Origin: Ruthenibacterium sp.
GTDB taxonomy: Bacteria; Bacillota; Clostridia; Oscillospirales; Ruminococcaceae
Assembly: GCA_020025255.1 (NCBI GenBank)
Contig: JAHHSK010000086.1
Location: 1 to 5,614 of the forward strand
Length of the DNA stretch: 5,614 nucleotides
Direction: 5' to 3'
Shown: one piece after another, positions 1 through 5,016 of the stretch
Layout: each line of letters opens with the position of its first letter
Position numbering within the stretch: the stretch's first letter is position 1
Notes under the pieces: model-generated
Database searches by the model: none
Told to the model about the DNA's origin: nothing
Seen by the model: the letters and a program-made list of their open reading frames with translations, nothing else
Translations under genes and position numbers: made by a program

Positions 1-1283
1 CCGGTATTGATCGCCTGCAAAATGGTTTCTTTTCTGCATACCCAGAAAAACATAAACCCGGCAAGAGCGGCACCCAAGGGGCAGATATAAATGGAAACAG
101 CGTCCATCCATGGGCCGGTAATGCCCTGAATGGCCCATGCGGCAGCACAGCCCACCGCACCGATTATAAGGCACGAGGAAATACGGCTCAGATGAAAAAC
201 CTCCTGCAGGGTGGCAACCGGTGCTTCGTACAGATTGACAAGAGAGCTGAGCCCCGCAAATAAAACACAGAGAAAGAAAACCATGCCGACGATGCGCCCG
301 CCGGGCATGCCGTTGAAAACACGCACAAGCCAAATGAACATCAGGCCGGGGCCGCCGCGGCTCAAATCGCCGCCGCCGTAAGCCATGGCAGGAAGAATAA
401 CAAAGGCGGCCAGCAGTGCGGCAATGGTATCAAACAAGGCAACGCGGCACGCGGAATGAACCAGATCCTCCTTATTGGAAAGATAGGAACCATAGATCAC
501 ACTTCCGCTGCCTGCGACGGAAAGCGAAAAAAAGGCCTGGCCGAAAGCAAAGATCCACATCTTGGGATCTTTGAGTGCGGCGGGGTTCAGTGCAAAAATA
601 TAGCGGTAGCCTTCGCCCGAGCCGGGAAGCAGGGAAATATAGACCGCAAGCCCCAAAAGCAGCAGGAACAAAGCGGGCATCATGAATTTGTTGACCTTTT
701 CGATACCGGAGCGGATGCCGAAAATCATGATAACGATACCGACAGCAAGCCCGGCAGTCAGCCAGAACGCATTGCCCGCCGAACCCTGCATGCTGATAGA
801 AACACTTTGCGCAAGCGAACTGCATTCCGGGGCGGTGCGCTCAAACATTTCAATAATAGTATTCTGATCGGTGCCAAGCCCGTATAAGCTGCCGGAAATG
901 CCCATAAAGGTATATTTGAAAATCCAGCCGACCACTACCGTATAGCCGATAGCAAGAGCCAAGGAACCGGCAACCGGCAGTATGCCCACAGCACGCCCCG
1001 CATTTTGGCTGCCGCGCGATCGGGTGCATTGACCGAATGCATCGATCGGTCCGCAGCCGGTCATGCGTCCGAGTGCAAATTCACCCAATACGCCGGAAAG
1101 GGCGATGAGAATGACAAATAGAAAATAGGCAAGCAGAAAAGTAAGCCCGCCCCACTGGGAAACCATGATCGGAAAACGCCAGATGTTTCCCATCCCGACA
1201 GCAGAACCAATGCATGCCAGGATGAAGCCTCCTCTTGTTTGAAACATGTCCCGTTGTCCCAGAACCGTTTTGTGTTGTTTCAT
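1..1283 (-). CDS. Sodium-dependent transporter, neurotransmitter:sodium symporter (NSS/SNF) family, 3' end missing
   Basis: A membrane symporter that, by family, uses the Na+ gradient to import amino acids or related amines. The frame is open from ATG at 1283 to the left edge (427 codons); family members are usually about 440-510 residues, so only the last helix or so is missing. TM1 carries GSAVGMGNIWRFP (residues 26-38), the unwound Na+/substrate segment. TM2 has EFALGR with the conserved Glu68. Tyr114 in GYTVVVGW aligns with the LeuT tyrosine that binds the substrate carboxylate. TM6 has FGQAFFSLS (247-255) and YGSYL (264-268). The start is supported by GAAAGGAG at 1291-1298, 7 nt upstream. 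Oddity: after SLS in TM6 the usual G-F/M-G is replaced by V-A-G-S-G-S, so the side-chain pocket probably differs from LeuT. The substrate cannot be named. It has its own promoter and a structured leader. Family assignment is very secure. Confidence 0.95.
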   Translation of the reverse strand, partial: MKQHKTVLGQRDMFQTRGGFILACIGSAVGMGNIWRFPIMVSQWGGLTFLLAYFLFVILIALSGVLGEFALGRMTGCGPIDAFGQCTRSRGSQNAGRAVGILPVAGSLALAIGYTVVVGWIFKYTFMGISGSLYGLGTDQNTIIEMFERTAPECSSLAQSVSISMQGSAGNAFWLTAGLAVGIVIMIFGIRSGIEKVNKFMMPALFLLLLGLAVYISLLPGSGEGYRYIFALNPAALKDPKMWIFAFGQAFFSLSVAGSGSVIYGSYLSNKEDLVHSACRVALFDTIAALLAAFVILPAMAYGGGDLSRGGPGLMFIWLVRVFNGMPGGRIVGMVFFLCVLFAGLSSLVNLYEAPVATLQEVFHLSRISSCLIIGAVGCAAAWAIQGITGPWMDAVSIYICPLGAALAGFMFFWVCRKETILQAINT

Positions 1284-1290
1284 ACGCGCT

Positions 1291-1298
1291 CTCCTTTC
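1291..1298 (-). promoter_or_regulatory. Ribosome binding site of the NSS transporter gene
   Basis: On the minus strand GAAAGGAG lies 7 nt before the ATG at 1283 and fixes that start. The 3' arm of the leader hairpin just upstream ends in UCCUC, whose UCCU could pair with the AGGA of this site (4 bp), so access to the site might depend on leader folding. That last point is inference. Confidence 0.8.
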
Positions 1299-1302
1299 TT
1301 GC

Positions 1303-1368
1303 GAGGATATCTCCGGGCGGTACCGATATTCTGTGTAAAAACACTTGCTGCACCGAAACGATATCCTC
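1303..1368 (-). promoter_or_regulatory. Structured 5' leader of the NSS transporter mRNA (three nested inverted repeats)
   Basis: In the transcript, GAGGAUAUC (from 1368-1360) pairs perfectly with GAUAUCCUC (1311-1303), 9 bp. Inside it, CGGUGC (1355-1350) can pair with GUACCG (1323-1318), 6 bp with one G-U. Innermost, GUGU (1344-1341) pairs with ACAC (1336-1333) around a UUUU loop. The element starts about 13 nt after the predicted transcription start and ends about 19 nt before the start codon. There is no U-tract after the outer stem, so it is not an intrinsic terminator; control of translation or mRNA stability is more likely. I do not recognise it as a named riboswitch class. The pairing is seen in the sequence; a regulatory role is inferred. 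Confidence 0.42.
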
Positions 1369-1387
1369 TTTTTTAAAATTTAAAGCT

Positions 1388-1416
1388 ATCATAGCACAGG
1401 AAAAGCGCGGATACAA
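1388..1416 (-). promoter_or_regulatory. Sigma-70-type promoter of the NSS transporter gene
   Basis: On the minus strand a -35 TTGTAT (1416-1411), a 17-bp spacer and a -10 TATGAT (1393-1388) with an extended-10 TGC just before it. Transcription would start near 1381, giving a leader of about 97 nt. The DNA immediately upstream is A/T-rich and could act as an UP element. This separate promoter means the transporter need not depend on read-through from lysR. Confidence 0.7.
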
Positions 1417-1419
1417 CTA

Positions 1420-1443
1420 AAAAAATCCAATTTGTCATTTTTT
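1420..1443. repeat. A/T dyad upstream of the NSS promoter
   Basis: AAAAAAT (1420-1426) and ATTTTTT (1437-1443) form a 7-bp inverted repeat with a 10-nt spacer, centred about 50 bp upstream of the predicted transcription start. It could be an UP element, a regulator site or simply curved DNA. The rest of the gap to the end of lysR (1444-1576) shows no convincing gene, terminator or repeat. Confidence 0.3.
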
Positions 1444-1576
1444 GTGATATAAGCAGACAGAAAAATACTATCGCCAGAGCGCAAAACGCAGGATGAAAAA
1501 CACACAGTCAAGAGACGAAAGCTGCGGTCGAAACCAAAAGATCCGCGCTGCCCGGCGGGAATATCGCTTGAACGGG

Positions 1577-2482
1577 TTAAAGCAAAGGGGATGAAGCGGT
1601 GTTTTTTGCAGCAGCTCGGCACAGCTCCAAAAAGTGTTTGGCGGAATCCGTCAAAAATTTATCTTTATGATAAATGATATGGAATTTGCGGGAAAAATCC
1701 ATTCCGCGAACGGTAACAGCGTGCACAAGCCCGCGGCGGATCGGCTGCTGAACCATGCGATAGGGAACAACGGCAATGCCAAGCCCGCTGATGACGGCAT
1801 TGACCAGTGCGGCCGTGCTGGTCGCTTCCCAAATCGGGGAAACGGAAAAGCCTGCCGCCTGCGCCGCCTGATCGAAAACCTCGCGCGTTCCGCTTCCGTT
1901 TTCGCGAAGAAGAAACGGCTGACGCCGAAATTCGTCAATCGAAATTTCGGCACCGCACGGAAACGACCCCTGTGCGGGACAGATGACGGTCAAATGATCG
2001 TCCATGTATTCCTCGGCGGTAAAATCCGGGGCATGCGGGATCCCTTCGATCAAACCGAAGTCCAATTCGTTTTCCCGAATGGCGTTTTCGATCCGATCCG
2101 AAGAGCCTATGGAAACCTTGACCTGCGTGTTGGGGTAACGCCGGTAAAATTCCTTGACATATCCGGGCAGAAACTGGGAGCCGATCGTGACGCTGGCTCC
2201 CACACGAAGCACACCAAAGGAATCCCAGTTGCGAAGCTCCCGTTCCATATCGTCAAAAAGGCCGCAGATGCGAAGGGCATATTCCTGAAAGCGCAGCCCT
2301 ACCGACGTGATTTTCAGCTTTTTTCCCATTCGTTCAAAGAAACGAACCCCATAATACTCTTCCAGCTCTTTTATCGCAAGGCTGACAGCAGGCTGTGTCA
2401 TATGCAGGGCGCAGGCCGCTTTCGTGGTATTGCAGTCATGGTTGCATACGGATAAAAATAGTTTTATGTGTCGCAGCGTCAT
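1577..2482 (-). CDS. LysR-family transcriptional regulator with CysL-like effector domain
   Basis: A cytoplasmic DNA-binding regulator of 301 residues, the normal LysR length. Residues 2-59 form the winged HTH: LRHIKLFLSV, then KAACALHMTQPAVSLAIKEL as the recognition region, then FFERMGKKLKIT. A linker helix follows. The periplasmic-binding-protein-like effector domain begins near residue 88 with LRVGASVTIGSQFLPGYV and has ELDFGLIEG further on, a pattern I associate with CysL-like domains (CysL controls sulfite reductase in Bacillus subtilis). The ATG at 2482 is preferred over the GTG nine bases upstream because AGAGGTG (2495-2489) sits 6 nt before it and the alignment of LysR proteins begins at MTLRH. 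It is divergent from the CHR pair, which is its most likely target along with itself. The effector is unknown. No clear terminator follows. Confidence 0.93.
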   Translation of the reverse strand: MTLRHIKLFLSVCNHDCNTTKAACALHMTQPAVSLAIKELEEYYGVRFFERMGKKLKITSVGLRFQEYALRICGLFDDMERELRNWDSFGVLRVGASVTIGSQFLPGYVKEFYRRYPNTQVKVSIGSSDRIENAIRENELDFGLIEGIPHAPDFTAEEYMDDHLTVICPAQGSFPCGAEISIDEFRRQPFLLRENGSGTREVFDQAAQAAGFSVSPIWEATSTAALVNAVISGLGIAVVPYRMVQQPIRRGLVHAVTVRGMDFSRKFHIIYHKDKFLTDSAKHFLELCRAAAKNTASSPLL

Positions 2483-2488
2483 GAAAAG

Positions 2489-2495
2489 CACCTCT
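2489..2495 (-). promoter_or_regulatory. Ribosome binding site of lysR-type gene
   Basis: AGAGGTG on the minus strand, 6 nt before the ATG at 2482. It overlaps the possible GTG start at 2491, which makes that upstream codon unlikely to be used. Confidence 0.65.
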
Positions 2496-2543
2496 TATAT
2501 ATAAAAACTTATCACATATATATTATTATATTATTTTACTTAT
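2495..2543. promoter_or_regulatory. Candidate LysR operator region between divergent genes
   Basis: Extremely AT-rich stretch with several symmetric elements: the palindrome TTATATATAA (2495-2504), the dyad ATAA-N4-TTAT (2501-2512), and a direct repeat of ACTTAT at 2507-2512 and 2538-2543, 31 bp apart (about three helical turns). LysR proteins typically bind a site near -65 and a second near -35 of the divergent gene; the repeats lie about -60 and -30 relative to the CHR promoter start near 2570. No textbook T-N11-A box stands out, so the exact site is uncertain. Confidence 0.35.
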
Positions 2544-2553
2544 GCTTCTTCAA
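2525..2553 (-). promoter_or_regulatory. Promoter of the lysR-type gene
   Basis: On the minus strand TTGAAG (2553-2548), 17-bp spacer, TATAAT (2530-2525), a perfect -10. Transcription would start near 2518, giving a leader of about 36 nt. It overlaps the opposing CHR promoter over 2535-2553, so the two polymerases compete for the same DNA. Confidence 0.62.
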
Positions 2554-2563
2554 GCGGTATAAT
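2535..2563 (+). promoter_or_regulatory. Promoter of the CHR transporter operon
   Basis: Perfect -10 TATAAT (2558-2563), 17-bp spacer and a weak -35 TTTACT (2535-2540, 4 of 6 matches). The strong -10 with poor -35 is what one expects of a promoter needing an activator such as LysR. Predicted start near 2570, leader about 20 nt. Confidence 0.6.
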
Positions 2564-2589
2564 AAAGGCGTTATCGAATTGAAAGGAAG

Positions 2590-3168
2590 ATGAAGAATTT
2601 GAAACAAGCAGAAAAATTCAAAAAGCTTTTCTTTTCCACATTTCAAATCAGCGCGTGCACCTTCGGCGGCGGATTTGTCATCATTCCGCTTTTGCGCAAA
2701 AAATTTGTGGAAGAGCTGGGCTGGATCGAGGAACAGGAAATGCTGGATCTGACTGCGATCGCACAATCCTCTCCGGGGGCGATTGCAGTCAATGCCTCGA
2801 TTTTGATTGGATACCGGGTGGCAGGCTTTCCGGGGGCACTCGTCACGATTTTCGGTACGATTTTACCGCCCTTTCTGATCATCTCGATCATTTCGCTTTT
2901 TTACCAGGCGTTCCGCGATAATATGTATGTAAGCATGGCGATGACAGGAATGTTGGCGGGGGTTACCGCTGTGATTTTTGATGTTGTGTATACCATGACA
3001 AAAAACATTTTTCAAAAAAAGCGGATCCTGCCGGTGCTGGTGCTGGCCGGCTCGTTTATAGCAACGTATTTCTTTAAAGTAAATATAGTATGGATCATTT
3101 TCGTTTGTGCTATCGTGGGTACGGCAGATACCCTGTATGCCGAAAAAAAGAAAAAGGAGGCAAAGTAA
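2590..3168 (+). CDS. CHR (chromate transporter) family half-protein, first subunit
   Basis: Integral membrane protein of 192 residues, the size of short-chain CHR proteins (about 200; long-chain fused forms about 400). CHR proteins move chromate in characterised cases, and the natural anion in an anaerobe is not established. CHR hallmarks are present: TFGGGFVIIPLL (24-35), AQSSPGAIAVN (58-68) and FPGALVTIFGTILPPF (80-95), followed by hydrophobic segments and a lysine-rich cytoplasmic tail KKKKEAK. The second subunit has PGP where this one has PGA. Start is ambiguous: the ATG at 2590 lies only 2 nt after AAGGA (2583-2587), while the in-frame TTG at 2599 (codon 4) has better spacing; the coordinates follow the ATG. 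It overlaps the next gene by one base, as in the paired ywrB/ywrA-type transporters of Bacillus, where both halves are needed. Confidence 0.92.
   Translation: MKNLKQAEKFKKLFFSTFQISACTFGGGFVIIPLLRKKFVEELGWIEEQEMLDLTAIAQSSPGAIAVNASILIGYRVAGFPGALVTIFGTILPPFLIISIISLFYQAFRDNMYVSMAMTGMLAGVTAVIFDVVYTMTKNIFQKKRILPVLVLAGSFIATYFFKVNIVWIIFVCAIVGTADTLYAEKKKKEAK
3144..3150 (+). other. Possible -1 frameshift heptamer A AAA AAG at the end of the first CHR gene
   Basis: The heptamer is in the X-XXY-YYZ phase of the zero frame (codons GAA AAA AAG from 3142), and the -1 frame is open from here straight through the second CHR gene. A shift would append K-E-K-G-G-K-V and then all of the second subunit, giving one protein of about 380 residues. 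No strong downstream hairpin is visible, and the AGGAGG at 3155-3160 lies downstream rather than upstream of the heptamer, so efficiency may be low or nil. Confidence 0.25.
3155..3160 (+). promoter_or_regulatory. Ribosome binding site of the second CHR gene
   Basis: Perfect AGGAGG ending 7 nt before the ATG at 3168, encoded inside the Lys-Glu codons of the first gene's tail. Together with the TAATG stop/start overlap it indicates coupled translation and roughly balanced amounts of the two subunits. Confidence 0.85.
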
Positions 3169-3728
3169 TGCTGCTTCAACTGTTTTTCAGCTTTTTTCAG
3201 ATCGGGCTATTCAGTATCGGCGGCGGGTATGCTGCGATGCCGCTGATTCAGCAGCAGGTTGTGGATCTGCACAACTGGCTTACAATGTCCCAGTTTGCAG
3301 ATATCATGACGATTGCGGAAATGACCCCCGGCCCGATTGCAATCAATTCGGCAACTTTTGTAGGGATCCAGATTGCCGGCATTCCGGGCGCGCTGGTTGC
3401 AACCTTCGGGTGTATCCTGCCTTCGTGCGTGATCGTTTTGTCGCTGGCTTATCTTTATTATCGTTTTCGCGGGATGAATGTCGTGCAGGGTGTTTTGGCG
3501 GGGCTTCGTCCTGCGGTGGTTGCCATGATCGCTTCCGCGGGAATCTCGCTTTTCAGTATGACACTGTATGGACAGCGCAGTTTTCCGGCAGATCTTTCGG
3601 GCTTGAATGCAGCCTCGCTTTTGATTTTTGCTGTGGGATTATTCATCCTGCGCAAATGGAAAGTAAGCCCGATTGCGGTTATGATAAGTTCGGGCGCCGC
3701 AGGCATCCTTCTATCTTTGCTGCCCTGA
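3168..3728 (+). CDS. CHR (chromate transporter) family half-protein, second subunit
   Basis: Integral membrane protein of 186 residues that presumably pairs with the first subunit to make one complete CHR transporter. Motifs: FSIGGGYAAMPLI (15-27), AEMTPGPIAIN (50-60, with the intact PGP) and IPGALVATFGCILPS (72-86), then further hydrophobic helices and a short C-terminal helix ending LLSLLP. The GGG and PG motifs align with those of the first subunit at about 30-35% by eye, as expected for an ancient duplication. The ATG at 3168 is chosen because of the perfect AGGAGG 7 nt before it and because CHR homology starts there; the same frame extends upstream to 3090, but that extension is lysine-glycine-rich sequence inside the first gene. 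Transport of chromate itself is shown only for relatives; sulfate-like oxyanions are an alternative. Confidence 0.93.
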   Translation: MLLQLFFSFFQIGLFSIGGGYAAMPLIQQQVVDLHNWLTMSQFADIMTIAEMTPGPIAINSATFVGIQIAGIPGALVATFGCILPSCVIVLSLAYLYYRFRGMNVVQGVLAGLRPAVVAMIASAGISLFSMTLYGQRSFPADLSGLNAASLLIFAVGLFILRKWKVSPIAVMISSGAAGILLSLLP

Positions 3729-3732
3729 TCGG

Positions 3733-3761
3733 TTGAATCCAGGAACGATCCCTGATATAAT
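3733..3761 (+). promoter_or_regulatory. Promoter of the radical SAM maturase gene
   Basis: TTGAAT (3733-3738), 17-bp spacer, TATAAT (3756-3761) preceded by TGA, an extended -10. It lies in the 57-bp gap after the CHR pair, with a predicted start near 3768 and a leader of about 18 nt. The gap holds no terminator, so read-through from the CHR operon is also possible. Confidence 0.72.
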
Positions 3762-3769
3762 CGAATCAG
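3752..3769. promoter_or_regulatory. Dyad CTGAT-N8-ATCAG over the -10 and start site
   Basis: A 5-bp inverted repeat (3752-3756 and 3765-3769) spans the -10 box up to the likely transcription start, a position where a bound repressor would block initiation. Short dyads like this can arise by chance. Confidence 0.22.
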
Positions 3770-3771
3770 AA

Positions 3772-3779
3772 AGAAGGGA
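3772..3779 (+). promoter_or_regulatory. Ribosome binding site deciding the GTG start of the maturase gene
   Basis: AGAAGGGA ends 6 nt before GTG at 3786. The nearby ATG at 3779 is out of frame. The next in-frame ATG (codon 7) has no comparable site. Confidence 0.6.
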
Positions 3780-3785
3780 TGCTGT

Positions 3786-4904
3786 GTGCTGTATACCAGT
3801 GTGATGATAAAGCCGGCGTCAGGCAGCTGCAACATGCGGTGCGAGTACTGCTTTTACTGCGATGAAATGGCAAATCGAACGCAGGGGCTTTATGGATATA
3901 TGTCGGAACAAACGCTTCAGAATGTGATCCGCAAAACGATGCTTCGGACACAAAGGCATATCACATATGCCTTTCAAGGAGGGGAGCCGACCCTGTGCGG
4001 GCTGGATTTTTTCCGCAAAGTCATAGAATTTGAAAAAAAATATAACCGTGCGCAGATTGCCGTATCGAATGTGCTGCAAACAAACGGATATGCGCTCAAC
4101 GAGGATTGGTGCCGCTTTTTTAAGGAAAATAATTTTCTGGTTGGGGTATCGGTGGATGGAACCCAAGAGATGCACGACCGTTACCGTCATTCCGCAAAGG
4201 GAAATAAGCCGACCTATGAGACAGTGCGCGAAAATATTCGTCTTTTGGAAAAATACGGTGTGGAATACAACATCCTTACCGTAATCACGGAGGATATGGC
4301 AGACAGTGCAAAACAAATCTATGAAAGCTATGCCCGCAACGGCTGGGGCTTTCAACAGTACATCGAATGTCTGGATCCCCTGATGCACGGCGGCGTGCCA
4401 AGCCCGTATTCGCTGCAGGCGGCATCTTATGGCCGATTTTTGACGGAACTGTTTGAACTGTGGTATCGCGATTTAAAAAAGGGGAAGCAGCCGTATATCC
4501 GGCGGTTTGAAAATTATATAGGGATTTTGGCAGGATACCCGCCGGAATCATGCGAACAGTGCGGGGAATGCGGGATCCAGCTGGTGGTGGAAGCCGATGG
4601 CAGCGTATATCCCTGTGATTTTTATGTCTTGGATGAGTACCGTTTGGGGAATTTCAATACCGATCGAATGCCGCAAATCGACGAAAAGCGGGAAGAAATC
4701 GGGTTTGTAGCGCGTTCCCGTAAAATTGCCCGCCAATGCAAAAGCTGCCCCTACTATCCGTTATGCCGCAATGGGTGTCAGCGAAGCCGCGAATATCTGC
4801 CGCAAGAGGATGCGTACATCAATCGCTTTTGTGAGGGATATCGGTACTTTTTTGATCACTGCATCGATCGGATGCGGGAAATTGCGGCAAACCTGCCCAA
4901 ATAA
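3786..4904 (+). CDS. Anaerobic sulfatase-maturating enzyme-like radical SAM/SPASM protein
   Basis: Cytoplasmic, 372 residues, the size of C. perfringens anSME (about 370). Enzymes of this type oxidise an active-site Cys or Ser of a sulfatase to formylglycine, using S-adenosylmethionine and three [4Fe-4S] clusters. The N-terminus IKPASGSCNMRCEYCFYC gives the radical SAM CX3CX2C at C15, C19, C22. QGGEPT (64-69) is the SAM-binding GGE motif; LQTNG (97-101) and GVSVDG (120-125) are further barrel strands. The SPASM domain has C256, C262, C277, C331 for one cluster and C318, C321, C327, C349 for the other. CDFYVLD places Asp278 where the catalytic base lies in the clostridial enzyme. From the GTG start the radical SAM cysteines have the same numbering as my memory of that enzyme, supporting the start. 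C259 is an extra cysteine. No sulfatase is in the window, so a different peptide substrate cannot be excluded. Confidence 0.92.
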   Translation: MLYTSVMIKPASGSCNMRCEYCFYCDEMANRTQGLYGYMSEQTLQNVIRKTMLRTQRHITYAFQGGEPTLCGLDFFRKVIEFEKKYNRAQIAVSNVLQTNGYALNEDWCRFFKENNFLVGVSVDGTQEMHDRYRHSAKGNKPTYETVRENIRLLEKYGVEYNILTVITEDMADSAKQIYESYARNGWGFQQYIECLDPLMHGGVPSPYSLQAASYGRFLTELFELWYRDLKKGKQPYIRRFENYIGILAGYPPESCEQCGECGIQLVVEADGSVYPCDFYVLDEYRLGNFNTDRMPQIDEKREEIGFVARSRKIARQCKSCPYYPLCRNGCQRSREYLPQEDAYINRFCEGYRYFFDHCIDRMREIAANLPK

Positions 4905-4956
4905 AAAAAGCACCGTATCGGAACATAAAATCAATAGCTGCAAGGCGTGCTGAAAA

Positions 4957-4997
4957 ACACGGCACAGTCCCCTTGGGACTGTGCCGTGTCTTTTTTT
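4957..4997 (+). terminator. Strong bidirectional intrinsic terminator between convergent genes
   Basis: A perfect 15-bp stem (4957-4971 with 4975-4989) closed by a 3-nt loop, followed on the plus strand by C and seven T (4991-4997). On the minus strand the stem is followed by four to five T (opposite 4953-4957). It ends the maturase transcript and can stop the convergent hydrolase transcript as well. Confidence 0.93.
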
Positions 4998-4999
4998 AA

Positions 5000-5016
5000 A
5001 AGCCGCCCTTCGGCTT
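5000..5016 (-). terminator. Weak hairpin overlapping the hydrolase stop codon
   Basis: AAGCCG / CGGCTT, 6-bp stem with a 5-nt loop; the stop codon (5015-5017) overlaps the stem. On the minus strand the stem runs into only a few U, so it probably assists the larger terminator that follows rather than acting alone. Confidence 0.4.

Noticed and set aside
456..887. Plus-strand open frame opposite the NSS transporter
   Set aside because: The minus strand encodes an uninterrupted family-consistent transporter here; the plus-strand translation is low-complexity polar sequence with no start signal.
1500..1576. Possible terminator after lysR (CCCG/CGGG-type symmetry near 1550-1562)
   Set aside because: The stem is very short and is not followed by a U-tract on the minus strand.
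1389..1622. Small minus-strand open frame (77 codons) between lysR and the NSS gene
   Set aside because: It overlaps the end of lysR and the NSS promoter, has no ribosome binding site and no recognisable features.
1634..2455. Long plus-strand open frame (273 codons) opposite the LysR-type gene
   Set aside because: It is the antisense shadow of a clear LysR gene, lacks a ribosome binding site and resembles no protein family.
3090..3167. Upstream in-frame extension of the second CHR gene
   Set aside because: No ribosome binding site at 3090, it lies wholly inside the first gene, and CHR homology begins at the ATG at 3168. It matters only if a -1 frameshift occurs.
4905..4956. Short peptide or extra hairpin between the maturase gene and its terminator
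   Set aside because: No start with a ribosome binding site and no stable inverted repeat; it reads as plain 3' untranslated sequence.
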